A stretch of DNA of 64,000 nt from Algoriphagus terrigena DSM 22685 (GCF_000429445.1 NZ_AUBW01000015.1:62001-126000), one strand, 5' to 3'; positions 18,201 to 26,092 are shown, numbered from the stretch's first letter. Notes: a model not told the origin generated them from the sequence alone. Numbers and translations are program-made.

Positions 18201-19062
18201 TCCCCTGAGTCAGGTCGCCAACATCACGTACCGACCAGGCCCGGACATGATCCGGGGAGAAGACAGCTTCTTGGTCGGCTATGTACTTTTGGACAAGATG
18301 GACGGCTTTGCGGAAGTGACCGTGGTAGAGCAGGCACAGAAATACCTACAGGAAAAGATCGATTCCGGAGAATTGAAAGTGCCAAATGGCGTCCGATATG
18401 AGTTTTCCGGTTCGTATGAAAATCAGGTTCGGGCCGAAAAGCGCCTGGGAATTGTCGTTCCGCTTTGCTTGATTCTGATTTTCCTGATTCTCTACTTCCA
18501 GTTCCGTGCTGTCTCCACTTCCCTGTTTGTCTTTTCCGGCATTGCAATGGCCTTTTCGGGCGCCTTCCTGATGCTCTGGCTTTATGGTCAGGACTGGTTT
18601 ATGGACTTCTCGCTCTTTGGCAGCAACCTGCGTGACCTGTTCCAGATGAAAACCTACAATCTCAGTGTGGCGGTCTGGGTCGGATTCATCGCCCTCTTCG
18701 GCATCGCTACCGACGACGGCGTGGTCGTCGCCTCATATCTAGATCAGAGTTTCAAGGAAAACAAGCCTAATTCCATCCAAGCCATCCGCGAGTCGGTTTT
18801 GGAAGCGGGAAAAAGAAGGGTTTTGCCCTGTATGATGACTACAGCCACCACGCTTCTGGCCTTGGTTCCGGTACTGACTTCAACTGGCAGAGGCTCGGAC
18901 ATCATGATTCCCATGGCGATTCCGTCTGTCGGCGGGATGATCTTGGAGGTCACAACAGTATTCTTGGTGCCGACCCTGTATTGCTGGTGGGCTGAGCGAA
19001 AATTGAAAAACAATTCCGAGGTATTCACTGAAGAGTTAAAACCGTCTGAAAATGGAAACTAA
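15217..19062 (+). CDS. cusA: CusA/CzcA-type heavy-metal efflux RND permease
   Basis: A 1281-residue inner-membrane RND pump of the heavy-metal efflux group, longer than E. coli CusA. The start at 15217 gives MLNRIIKYFLENKLVTVL, the usual first transmembrane helix; an in-frame ATG 60 nt upstream is less typical. Visible hallmarks: the repeated two-half architecture, periplasmic porter segments (DPVPVDAIPDIGENQQIVFT), a TM4 segment with MVDLGIILNENVLRH, and a second-half GIATDDGVVVASYLDQSF. An insertion of about 130 residues with extra hydrophobic segments (roughly 540-670) separates the halves. With the adjacent adaptor and TolC-like protein it would export Cu(I)/Ag(I) or another divalent metal across both membranes; the Met-rich neighbours favour copper (inference). 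Confidence 0.92.
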   Translation: MLNRIIKYFLENKLVTVLFLLLIIGWGIVTAPFNWNIGFLPRDPVPVDAIPDIGENQQIVFTEWMGRSPQDVEDQITYPLTTSLLGLPGVKSVRSSSAFGFSSIYIIFDEETEFYWSRSRVLEKLNSLPAGLLPEGVQPKLGPDATALGQVFWYTLEGRDEDGNPTGGWDLHELRTIQDYYVRYALTAVEGVAEVASVGGYVKEYQVDVDPAALKAHGVSLMDVMEAVRKSNLDVSANTIEINRVDYFVRGLGYVEELADLDKAVVKVTDNVPIRIQDVARVNIGPQPRNMSGILDKSGAEAVGGVVIARYGDNPLQVIEGVKAEIEKLSQGLPTKTLADGTVSKVTLVPFYDRTGLIYETLGTLYEAINLQILVTILVIIVMVYNLRASLLISALLPLAVLMCFIFMKYFGVDANIVALSGIAIAIGTMVDLGIILNENVLRHLEIAPRSQSKLKTVYEATAEVSGAIVTAVSTTIVSFLPVFTLQAAEGKLFGPLAYTKTFALISAVIFTLLIMPAFSHWIFSIKSYKAKNGKFINYLLMLLGIVIALTIWAWGGWLLFGYGLIHTAALHFPDKVEKHKSLLVIVLTLVFVTWLLTELWMPLGVSVSHFTNFLFISLLLGLVLGGFAAFIRVYPRILMWCLANKGTFLIFPVVVILMGVSVWQGFDKVFGVIPRAFDLVGVNIRTTGLWSGLSHTAPGMGKEFMPSLNEGSFLLMPTTMPHAGIQENKEVLQQLDMLVTAIPEVEMVVGKAGRAETAIDPAPINMFENTIQYKSEYAADQNGTRLRFKIMDGKYELKDGSLFDPESMSPNQIRVADLVPDSDGEYFRQWRSHIKSPDDIWDEIVGVINLPGVTSSPKLQPIETRLVMLQTGMRAPMGIKVYGPDLQTIESFGLQLENYLKEVPSVKKEAVFADRIVGKPYLELDINRDEISRYGMNVLDVQDFIETAIGGMKLSTTVEGRERFPIRVRYAREFRDDPDAIENLQIPTPLGNYIPLSQVANITYRPGPDMIRGEDSFLVGYVLLDKMDGFAEVTVVEQAQKYLQEKIDSGELKVPNGVRYEFSGSYENQVRAEKRLGIVVPLCLILIFLILYFQFRAVSTSLFVFSGIAMAFSGAFLMLWLYGQDWFMDFSLFGSNLRDLFQMKTYNLSVAVWVGFIALFGIATDDGVVVASYLDQSFKENKPNSIQAIRESVLEAGKRRVLPCMMTTATTLLALVPVLTSTGRGSDIMIPMAIPSVGGMILEVTTVFLVPTLYCWWAERKLKNNSEVFTEELKPSENGN

Positions 19063-20509
19063 GCATTCGAAATTTCGATTACCAAATTCCCCCTCCCGAT
19101 GGCTATCGGGATTAAGGGGGTTAGGGGCATTTTTTCTTGTATTAATTAGCCTGTCGGTAAACGCGCAATCCCTCGATGACTACCTGATCATCGCCGCCGA
19201 AAACAATCCCGGGCTGAAGGCTGCCTATACCCGGTACGAGGCGACTTTGGAGAGAACCCGACAGCCCGGACTTCCAGATCCAGAGCTCCAGGTAGGCTTT
19301 TTCCTCAAGCCGATGGAGCGATTCATGGGCAACCAGCAGGCAGACATCCAGCTCATGCAGATGTTTCCCTGGTTTGGAATGATCGGCACCCAAAAAGAAG
19401 AGGCCAATCAGATGGCTTTGGCGCAGTATCAGCTTTTTCTGGAAGAAAAAAACCAGCTGATGTATCTCGTCAAATCGACTTGGTATGAGATTACCAAGAT
19501 TCGGGAAGAAATCGGAATTCAGCAGGAAAACCTGAAAATCTTGACGCAGCTCGAAACGTTGGCTTTGATCAAGTACCAAGCGGCGGGCGGAAGTCCCACG
19601 AGCCTTCCAACCCCTGCTACTGTACAAAAGTCCTCGCCCTCTCTGTCTGCGGGTTCAGCCGGGATGAATTCCATGGCAGGAAATACCAGCCCGACAAGTC
19701 CAGCAATGAATTCCTCCATGGGCGGCTCATCGATGGCTTCGACGGGCTCGGCGATGAGCGAAATCCTCCGGCTAAGGGTCGAAATCAAGGAACTTCAAAA
19801 CACGCTCACGCAGCTGGAAGCAGATCTAGAACCTCAGCAAATCAAATTTAATCAACTGCTGAACCGAGGAATTCGCGAGGAGTTTCAGCTGCCCAAAGAG
19901 TTTGCACCCATTGCACTGGAAGCTCAGAAGCTCGCCGTCTTGGACAGCATCCGCTCCAGCCATCCCATGCTGGCGATGTACGACCACGAGATGGCCGCTT
20001 ACGATCAGCAGGCTAGGATGGCCCGATTGGATGGAAGGCCGATGCTGGGTGCCGGTGTCAATTACATGCCTTTCACAGCCCGTGCGGAAAACGGCATGAT
20101 GATGGGCGGCGAAGACATGGTCATGCCGATGGTAACCATGACCCTGCCGATCTACCGCAAAAAAGTGAACGCCCGCATCAAAGAAGCCGAGTTGATGAAG
20201 GAATCTGCCGCACTGGAGCGTCAAAAAACCGAAAATCTGCTGGCTATGGACTGGGCCAATGCCTACCGCCAATGGGAAGACGCGGAGCGAAAGCTGCAAC
20301 TATACGCCGAGCAGACGGAGCTGACCCAGCAAAATCTCGAGCTGATGAGCACTGCCTACACTGCCAATCAGGCTAGCCTGTCGGATGTCCTGGCCGTCCA
20401 CCATCAGTTTCACGACTATCAATTAAAGCAGCTATACGCTGTCTATTCCCAGTATCTCAGCTTGGCTCAGCTCGAGATGCTTACCTCTTCTTCCTTTTCT
20501 CTTGACTGA
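19052..20509 (+). CDS. TolC-family outer-membrane efflux protein with Met-rich linker
   Basis: A 485-residue outer-membrane channel, overlapping the permease gene by 11 nt. The signal peptide region ends about residue 39 (LSVNAQS). Two long alpha-helical halves are separated by a Ser/Gly/Met-rich linker (about 196-236) holding six methionines (205, 208, 219, 223, 228, 235). The second half has the usual SHPMLAMYDHEMAAYDQQAR, LPIYRKKVNARIKEAE and TELTQQNLELMSTAYTANQA segments. TolC proteins form the exit duct of tripartite pumps; the Met-rich loop may bind Cu(I) or Ag(I) (inference). The signal-peptide codons contain a nested inverted repeat at 19089-19120, an unusual place for one. Confidence 0.88.
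   Translation: METKHSKFRLPNSPSRWLSGLRGLGAFFLVLISLSVNAQSLDDYLIIAAENNPGLKAAYTRYEATLERTRQPGLPDPELQVGFFLKPMERFMGNQQADIQLMQMFPWFGMIGTQKEEANQMALAQYQLFLEEKNQLMYLVKSTWYEITKIREEIGIQQENLKILTQLETLALIKYQAAGGSPTSLPTPATVQKSSPSLSAGSAGMNSMAGNTSPTSPAMNSSMGGSSMASTGSAMSEILRLRVEIKELQNTLTQLEADLEPQQIKFNQLLNRGIREEFQLPKEFAPIALEAQKLAVLDSIRSSHPMLAMYDHEMAAYDQQARMARLDGRPMLGAGVNYMPFTARAENGMMMGGEDMVMPMVTMTLPIYRKKVNARIKEAELMKESAALERQKTENLLAMDWANAYRQWEDAERKLQLYAEQTELTQQNLELMSTAYTANQASLSDVLAVHHQFHDYQLKQLYAVYSQYLSLAQLEMLTSSSFSLD
19089..19120. repeat. Nested inverted repeat inside the TolC-like signal-peptide codons
   Basis: CCCGAT (19095-19100) and ATCGGG (19105-19110) flank a GGCT centre, and are themselves flanked by CCCCCT (19089-19094) and AGGGGG (19115-19120). 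The element is translated in frame. Palindromes of the CCCGAT..ATCGGG type are, from general knowledge, frequent in Bacteroidota intergenic DNA; finding one in coding DNA suggests an inserted repeat unit. Confidence 0.6.
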
Positions 20510-20517
20510 CATCTGCT

Positions 20518-22275
20518 ATGAAAAAGCTATTTGAAAATAAACTTATCCTAATCCTGGTCACCTTGGTGATTGGCGGATTGATCGGCTGGATAGTCAAACC
20601 ATCAGACCATCAAACCATCGAAGAATCGCACGATCTGCATTCTCTTTGGACTTGTTCCATGCATCCAACAGTCAAATTGGGTGAGCCCGGTGACTGCCCG
20701 ATTTGCGGGATGGATCTGATTCCTGCTACGCAAAACACTTCCAGTTCCGCCAACCCAATGGTTCATGAGATGACTGCGGAAGCCATTGCTTTGGCACAAA
20801 TCCAGACCACCAAGATCGGTGGAGCCAATGCCTCGGGCGAGCTTTTCCTGACAGGAAAAATCCAGGCAGATGAGCGCGAAAACGCCTCAGTTACCGCCAA
20901 ATTCCCCGGAAGGATCGAAAAACTTTACGTCACCTTCACTGGAGAGCAAGTCAAAGCCGGGCAGAGATTAGCGACGATCTATTCGCCCGACCTACTTGCT
21001 GCGCAAAGTGAGTTGCTTCAGGCTGCTAAGACCAAGGCAAGCTTTCCTGAGTTGTATCAAGCAGCCAAGGAAAAGCTCAGACTCTGGAAGTTGAGTGAAA
21101 GTCAGATCTCCGAGATTGAGCAGGGCGGCAAAGTCAGAGACCAGATAGACATTCTCGCCGATCAATCCGGCGTCGTGACCCAGCGCAATATCGCGGTTGG
21201 AGACTACGTGAACACCGGTCAAGTGCTTTTCAACGTCGTCAATCTGGACAAACTCTGGGTTTTGCTCGATGCCTATGAGGCCGATCTCGGCGCGCTGAAC
21301 TTGGGAAATGAGATCGAGTTCAGTGTGGCTGGCTTGCCTGGTGAGACTTTCAAAGCGAAAGTCTCCTTCATCGATCCGCTACTCGACCCGAATACCCGAT
21401 CTGCTTCCGTTCGTGCCGAAATCAGCAATTCCGGCCACAAACTCAAGCCTGAGATGTTTGTGACCGCGCGGATCAAGACGAAGGCCAGCAGCACTGCATC
21501 CGGGTTAGCGGTTCCACGCACAGCGGTCCTTTGGTCTGGCAAGCGATCTGTCGTCTATGTGAAGGTTTCCAATAGCGAAATGCCGTCCTTTGAGATGCGG
21601 GAAGTCACGCTCGGAGCCAGAATGGGCGAAAACTATGCAATCGAATCCGGCCTCCAAGCCGGAGAGGAAATCGTCACCAACGGCGCATTTGCGATCGACG
21701 CAGCAGCGCAGCTTTCCGGGCAATACAGCATGATGAATCGACCAAAAACCAAGTCTTTGGAAGTGTCGGAGGAATTTAGAAATCAGATCACCGATGTGGC
21801 TGACGCCTATTTTCAAGTCAAAAATGCACTGGTGGAAGACGAGCTTGCTGCGTCCAAATCCGCGGTTAAAAGCCTCCAGCAATCCCTTTCCAAAGTCAAC
21901 ATGCAACTCGTCCAAGGGGAAGCTCATGACCGCTGGATGACGATCCTCGGAGGACTAAAAGATGCCGGCGGGAAGATCGAAAACGCAGGTAATTTGGAAG
22001 ACGCGAGAAAGCATTTCTCCATGCTTTCCCAGCAAATCCTCGAAATGACCGAGACTTTCGGCTTAAACCGAGACGCTGTTTACAAGGACTATTGCCCGAT
22101 GGCTTTTGGGGATCAGGGTGCATTTTGGCTTTCGGAGACCAAGGATATCACCAATCCGTACTTCGGTTCGTCGATGCTAACCTGCGGTGAAGTCAAGCAA
22201 ACCTACCTCAAAGGCCAGCCTGTCATCGATCTGAAAAGTCCGGCCACACCGGCACCGGCCACCCATAAACATTAA
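20518..22275 (+). CDS. cusB: CusB-type RND periplasmic adaptor with heavy-metal-binding domain and C-terminal DUF3347
   Basis: A 585-residue membrane-anchored adaptor. Domains in order: N-terminal anchor (about 8-26); heavy-metal-binding domain at 44-68 with Cys46, His49, Cys60, Cys63 and Met65 (WTCSMHP...CPICGMDLIP); barrel-sandwich/coiled-coil adaptor core (TAKFPGRIEKLYV, GEQVKAGQRLATIYSPDLL, beta-barrel segment about 230-340); then a C-terminal DUF3347 domain from about 415 (DYCPMAFGDQGAFWLSE, SSMLTCGEV). The adaptor bridges the permease and the TolC-like channel, and in CusB also presents Cu(I)/Ag(I) to the pump. It starts 8 nt after the TolC-like gene. DUF3347 also occurs in the next gene, so the domain is duplicated within the operon. 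Confidence 0.92.
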   Translation: MKKLFENKLILILVTLVIGGLIGWIVKPSDHQTIEESHDLHSLWTCSMHPTVKLGEPGDCPICGMDLIPATQNTSSSANPMVHEMTAEAIALAQIQTTKIGGANASGELFLTGKIQADERENASVTAKFPGRIEKLYVTFTGEQVKAGQRLATIYSPDLLAAQSELLQAAKTKASFPELYQAAKEKLRLWKLSESQISEIEQGGKVRDQIDILADQSGVVTQRNIAVGDYVNTGQVLFNVVNLDKLWVLLDAYEADLGALNLGNEIEFSVAGLPGETFKAKVSFIDPLLDPNTRSASVRAEISNSGHKLKPEMFVTARIKTKASSTASGLAVPRTAVLWSGKRSVVYVKVSNSEMPSFEMREVTLGARMGENYAIESGLQAGEEIVTNGAFAIDAAAQLSGQYSMMNRPKTKSLEVSEEFRNQITDVADAYFQVKNALVEDELAASKSAVKSLQQSLSKVNMQLVQGEAHDRWMTILGGLKDAGGKIENAGNLEDARKHFSMLSQQILEMTETFGLNRDAVYKDYCPMAFGDQGAFWLSETKDITNPYFGSSMLTCGEVKQTYLKGQPVIDLKSPATPAPATHKH

Positions 22276-22360
22276 AAAAACAAGGCCTATTACGTCTTGA
22301 AAACTTGATAGAATCAACCTATTCACAACAAATAAATCAACAATCCTAAATCCTACAAAA

Positions 22361-22918
22361 ATGAAAAAGAACCTTCTTTTCGCACTTGCCCTTGCTGTAA
22401 CCCTGATGTCATGTGGGGGAAAAACAGACTCTCACGAAGGGCATGACATGGATCATTCCACCCCTGATTCCACGACTTCAGAGGCAGTTTCCATGGAGAG
22501 CAATAGCTCCACCACCGCAGTCATCGACACCTATCTGGCAGTAAAGGATGCTTTGGTCGCCGACGATCAGGCTGGAGCAGCCGAAAAAAGTTTGGCCCTG
22601 AACACAGCATTAAAAGATCTTGATGTCGACAGTGAAGAGTCGAAAAACCTTCTGCTAGAAGCAACTGCATCCGCTGAAAAACTCGCTTCCGGAGATCTTG
22701 CTGCGCAAAGAGAAAACTTCCAAGCGCTCAGCGTGACGCTCAAAGATCTACTGAAGATCGTCGGAACAGACCGCACGCTATATCAGCAGCACTGCCCGAT
22801 GTACAAAAACAACACCGGAGGCATCTGGCTCAGCGCTTCAGAGGAAATCAAAAATCCACTTTTCGGAAGCAAGATGCTCACTTGCGGTCGAGTCGAGGAA
22901 ACACTGACTTCGCTTTAA
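22361..22918 (+). CDS. DUF3347 lipoprotein
   Basis: A 185-residue lipoprotein: signal peptide and lipobox LMSC with Cys18, then a His/Asp/Met-rich stretch (HEGHDMDHSTPD) likely to bind metal. Residues about 52-185 are a DUF3347 domain: helical first half (TYLAVKDALVADDQAGAAEK), then QQHCPMYKNNTGGIWLSASE and NPLFGSKMLTCGRVEE with paired Cys residues. The same domain ends the adaptor encoded 85 nt upstream. Function of DUF3347 is unknown; CPM and MLTCG motifs in a copper-type operon suggest metal binding in the periplasm (inference). Confidence 0.88.
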   Translation: MKKNLLFALALAVTLMSCGGKTDSHEGHDMDHSTPDSTTSEAVSMESNSSTTAVIDTYLAVKDALVADDQAGAAEKSLALNTALKDLDVDSEESKNLLLEATASAEKLASGDLAAQRENFQALSVTLKDLLKIVGTDRTLYQQHCPMYKNNTGGIWLSASEEIKNPLFGSKMLTCGRVEETLTSL

Positions 22919-22970
22919 AAAACGGAAAGCAGGCGTAAATTGCACCTGCTTTCTCATTTTAGCCAAAGTT

Positions 22971-23402
22971 ATGAAGTTCAAGTTCTCTTTTGTTTTGTCC
23001 CTCTGCTTTTTCGTTTTCGGCTTTTCTTTCGCCCAAGAAAAAGTGCTGGAACCGCTAAAAGTGTCCCAAATCCGCGGAATCAACGTCTTCGGAAAACCGG
23101 TGGACAACCAAACCCGCTGCGTGCACTGGCATTCCGAGCTGGACATCATAGCGATCAAGTTCAAATGCTGCGACAAGTATTATCCCTGCTTTTCCTGTCA
23201 CGAAGAGGAAGCAGATCATGAGCCTGAGGTTTGGCCGAAAGCGGAATTTGACCAAAAGGCAATTCTCTGCGGCGTCTGCGGAAACGAACTAAGCATTGAA
23301 GACTACATGGCTTCCAACAATACCTGTCCGCACTGCAAGTCAGGCTTCAACCCCGGCTGCAGCAAGCACTATCATCTGTATTTCGAGACCGACCAAAAGT
23401 AG
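22971..23402 (+). CDS. CHY zinc-finger protein with predicted signal peptide
   Basis: A 143-residue protein. Residues about 38-140 are a CHY-type zinc finger with Cys50, His52, His54, Cys66, Cys67, Cys73, Cys76, His77, Cys100, Cys103, Cys119, Cys122, Cys130, His133 and His135, enough for several zinc sites. From general knowledge bacterial CHY proteins are usually short and cytoplasmic and start at the segment corresponding to VFGKPVDNQTRC. Here a convincing signal peptide precedes it (MKFKFSFVLSLCFFVFGFSF, then AQ). A GTG at 23041 could give a leaderless cytoplasmic form, but the upstream codons read as a real export signal. It follows the DUF3347 lipoprotein by 52 nt in the metal cluster. 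Function unknown; metal binding or sensing is inferred. Confidence 0.8.
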   Translation: MKFKFSFVLSLCFFVFGFSFAQEKVLEPLKVSQIRGINVFGKPVDNQTRCVHWHSELDIIAIKFKCCDKYYPCFSCHEEEADHEPEVWPKAEFDQKAILCGVCGNELSIEDYMASNNTCPHCKSGFNPGCSKHYHLYFETDQK

Positions 23403-23432
23403 TACAAAGTCCCATGTACCAAGTACAAAGTC
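23401..23432. repeat. Direct repeat AGTACAAAGT
   Basis: AGTACAAAGT occurs at 23401-23410 and again at 23422-23431 (period 21), overlapping the stop codon of the CHY gene. It is part of a non-coding 96-nt gap made of short recurring words (GTACAAAGT, CATGTACCAAG). Confidence 0.55.
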
Positions 23433-23498
23433 GGCAGGACAAAAATATCTGCCTCCAAATCCAATAACTAGTAACCTATAACTCAATTTCATATTCTA

Positions 23499-24188
23499 TT
23501 GAGAAAAAACAATCAGTATTTTGCCCGCCGAATCCACCGTTTTTTGGGCGTATTCATAGGCATTCAGTTCTTTTTCTGGACGCTTTCGGGACTCTATTTC
23601 TCTTGGACCGACATCGATGAGATCCACGGTGATCATTTCCATCAGGATCACATGATGCACATGACCGCCACCAACCTCTTGGAGCCGGGAAGCTTGGATT
23701 CAACGCTTGAAATCGCCTCTTTGGAACTCCGGTTTGTGCGGCATCAGCCCCACTATTGGGTCAATGGAGAAAAGCTTTTTGATGCTCAAACCGGCAAACT
23801 CAAGCCAGAAATCACGGAAGAAGAGGCCAAAGAAATAGCCAGAATCTACATCAAAGGTGACTTCGGAATTAAGTCCGCGGAATACCTGACTGAGACAGGT
23901 TCGCATCACGAATATCGTGGCCGTCCCCTACCGGCTTGGGCCGTTCAATTTGATCATCCGGAAAATCTCATCGCCTACATCGATGCCAAAAGTGGAAATT
24001 TCGAACGTGTGAGGCACAGCAGCTGGCGGGTATTCGACTTTCTGTGGATGTTTCACACGATGGATTACGCCGGCCGGGACAATTTCAACAACCTGCTACT
24101 CCGTGCTTTTTCGGTATTTGGATTGGCTACAATCGTCTCTGGTTTCACACTGTTTTTTATGACGTTGAAAAAGTCAAAGCGCCAGTGA
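23499..24188 (+). CDS. PepSY-domain membrane protein
   Basis: A 229-residue membrane protein with an apparent TTG start at 23499. Membrane segments are at about residues 15-34 (FLGVFIGIQFFFWTLSGLYF) and 195-222 (LRAFSVFGLATIVSGFTLFF). The periplasmic part has a His-rich patch (HGDHFHQDHMMHM) and a PepSY-type domain around 85-165 (ITEEEAKEIARIYIKGDFG; ENLIAYIDAKSGNFERVRH). PepSY-associated TM proteins occur in iron reductase and copper systems. The His/Met-rich loop and position at the end of the metal cluster support a role in periplasmic metal handling, possibly redox-linked (inference). The distal start is uncertain because TTG is rare. Confidence 0.8.
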   Translation: MRKNNQYFARRIHRFLGVFIGIQFFFWTLSGLYFSWTDIDEIHGDHFHQDHMMHMTATNLLEPGSLDSTLEIASLELRFVRHQPHYWVNGEKLFDAQTGKLKPEITEEEAKEIARIYIKGDFGIKSAEYLTETGSHHEYRGRPLPAWAVQFDHPENLIAYIDAKSGNFERVRHSSWRVFDFLWMFHTMDYAGRDNFNNLLLRAFSVFGLATIVSGFTLFFMTLKKSKRQ

Positions 24189-24291
24189 TAAACTTAGGTC
24201 CATCTGAAGCTTCAAACCTCCCCTTTTCTCGAGATCCTCATTTATTCTGACTTGGATCTTGATATTGATGTCTAACGTCTTTCTACTTCCT

Positions 24292-24711
24292 TCACTCCTT
24301 CCAATTCCGGTTACTCTTCTTCTCTGCCTGCACTTTTTTACTTTTCAGTCGCTTCTCGACGGCGCCCTTGCCGGGTTTGGTGGCTTTCCGGACTTTCTTT
24401 TTGTGAAAAGCTGACTTGAGCAGATCGTAAAACTTGCGGATGACCAGCTCCTTGTTTTGGATTTGAGATCTCTTTTCCTGCGAAGAAAGCTGGAGAAATC
24501 CTTCCTGGTCGATCTTATTGGGAGCTTTTTGAAGCAAGGTCAATTTCTCTTCCTCGTTCAAAATCAACGAATTGTTCACATTAAATCGCAGCTGAACTTT
24601 GGTCTCCACTTTATTAACGTTTTGCCCGCCCGGACCGCTGGCCCGGGATGTCTGGAAGTTAAGTTCAGGCAAAAAGTCGCCGTTTTGGATGCGGGTGTCG
24701 AGAGAAGACAT
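24292..24711 (-). CDS. arfB: Alternative ribosome-rescue factor ArfB (YaeJ-type)
   Basis: A 139-residue protein of the class I release-factor-like rescue group. The catalytic GGQ motif is at residues 28-30 within SRASGPGGQNVNKVETKVQL. It lacks the codon-recognition domains of RF1/RF2 and ends in a Lys/Arg-rich tail (about 105-139; KKKVRKATKPGKGAVEKR) that in ArfB enters the empty mRNA channel of stalled ribosomes. It therefore hydrolyses peptidyl-tRNA on non-stop complexes. It stands alone on the minus strand between the metal cluster and mnmA, with repeated words just upstream of its start codon. Confidence 0.93.
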   Translation of the reverse strand: MSSLDTRIQNGDFLPELNFQTSRASGPGGQNVNKVETKVQLRFNVNNSLILNEEEKLTLLQKAPNKIDQEGFLQLSSQEKRSQIQNKELVIRKFYDLLKSAFHKKKVRKATKPGKGAVEKRLKSKKVQAEKKSNRNWKE

Positions 24712-24714
24712 GAA

Positions 24715-24770
24715 GTGGTAAAGTTTGAAAGTGGTAAGGTGGTAAAGTTAGCGTACAACCTTACCACTTT
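24715..24770. repeat. GTGGTAAAGTT direct repeats and a 13-bp inverted repeat upstream of arfB
   Basis: GTGGTAAAGTT occurs at 24715-24725 and 24739-24749. Overlapping these, AAAGTGGTAAGGT at 24728-24740 is perfectly complementary to ACCTTACCACTTT at 24758-24770 (17-nt loop). The cluster lies between the arfB start codon and the divergent mnmA gene and could form a hairpin in the arfB leader. Confidence 0.7.
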
Positions 24771-24882
24771 GGCACATTGCAACGTTACAACTCTTTTGAA
24801 TTACCTTCGCGAACTATTCCACCACGGAATTCAGTTCTATCCAGCGTAACCTAATGGACCTTGAATCCATTAACCACTACCT

Positions 24883-26091
24883 ATGAAAAGACCAAGAGTC
24901 GTCGTCGGCCTCTCCGGAGGCGTTGACAGCAGCGTCGCTGCCCACTTGCTGATCCAGCAAGGCTACGAAGTCATCGGCATGTTTATGAAAAACTGGCACG
25001 ATGAATCCGTCACCATCTCCAACGAATGCCCTTGGATGGAAGACTCCACGGATGCGATGCTCGTCGCCGAGAAACTCGGCATTCCCTTTCAAGCCATCGA
25101 TCTCAGCGAAGAATACAAGGATCGGATAGTCGACTACATGTTTGCCGAATACGAAGCCGGACGCACACCCAATCCCGACATCCTTTGCAACCGCGAGATC
25201 AAATTCGATATTTTCCTAAAAGCTGCGCAAAAGCTCAAAGCTGACTTTGTCGCTACGGGACACTATTGCCAAAAAGCCGAAATTGCAGTCGAAGGCAAAC
25301 CGGTCTATCAATTGCTCGCGGGAGCAGATCCCAACAAGGATCAGAGCTATTTCCTCTGCCAGCTTTCTCAGGAGCAACTGTCTAAAGCACTATTTCCCAT
25401 CGGGCATCTTCAAAAACCGGATGTAAGAAAGATCGCCAAAGAAGCTGATCTTATTACGGCGGAAAAGAAAGATTCCCAAGGTCTTTGCTTTATTGGAAAA
25501 GTACGGCTGCCCGATTTCCTACAGCAGCAATTGAAGCCCAAAAAAGGCAATATCATCCAGATCCCGGAAGACCTTCCGGTTTTTGAGCAATTGAAAGTGC
25601 CAGTTCTGACCAAGGCCGCTGACTGGAATGAAGACCAATTGAACGCTGTCTCACTGCCGATTCACTTCGCACCCAATCAGGGAAAAGTTCTCGCCGAGCA
25701 CAATGGCGCCCATTATTTCACGGTGGGTCAACGAAAAGGTCTCCAAGTAGGCGGCACAGGAAAACCCCTGTTCGTCATCGCGACGGACACCCGCGAAAAT
25801 ATCATCTACACCGGACTGGGAGAAGACCACCCAGGCTTGAACCGCTATGGGCTTTTCGTCAAAAGCGATCAAATCCACTGGATCCGGGAGGATTTGGCCT
25901 TGAAGCCCGGAGAGTCTGCCGAATACATCGCCAGAATCCGCTATCGCCAACCGCTGTCTAAAGCGACCTTGGTCATGAAGGAAAATGGCCTGTACGTCAT
26001 CTTCGAAAACGCCCAAAAGGGTATCGCTTCCGGCCAGTTTGTAGCTTGGTACAAGGAAGATGAGTGCATCGGCTCCGGGACCATATTTTAA
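24883..26091 (+). CDS. mnmA: tRNA-specific 2-thiouridylase MnmA
   Basis: A 402-residue cytoplasmic enzyme that thiolates U34 in the wobble position of tRNA-Lys, -Glu and -Gln. The ATP PP-loop SGGVDSS is at residues 11-17; the catalytic cysteines are Cys102 ([11 protein letters not shown]) and Cys202 (DSQGLCFIG). GHYCQ and the C-terminal barrel segment [11 protein letters not shown] are also family hallmarks. The protein is about 35-40 residues longer than E. coli MnmA; the extra length sits around residues 215-270 before the barrel. It is transcribed divergently from arfB, 171 nt apart. Confidence 0.96.
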   Translation: MKRPRVVVGLSGGVDSSVAAHLLIQQGYEVIGMFMKNWHDESVTISNECPWMEDSTDAMLVAEKLGIPFQAIDLSEEYKDRIVDYMFAEYEAGRTPNPDILCNREIKFDIFLKAAQKLKADFVATGHYCQKAEIAVEGKPVYQLLAGADPNKDQSYFLCQLSQEQLSKALFPIGHLQKPDVRKIAKEADLITAEKKDSQGLCFIGKVRLPDFLQQQLKPKKGNIIQIPEDLPVFEQLKVPVLTKAADWNEDQLNAVSLPIHFAPNQGKVLAEHNGAHYFTVGQRKGLQVGGTGKPLFVIATDTRENIIYTGLGEDHPGLNRYGLFVKSDQIHWIREDLALKPGESAEYIARIRYRQPLSKATLVMKENGLYVIFENAQKGIASGQFVAWYKEDECIGSGTIF

Positions 26092-26092
26092 A

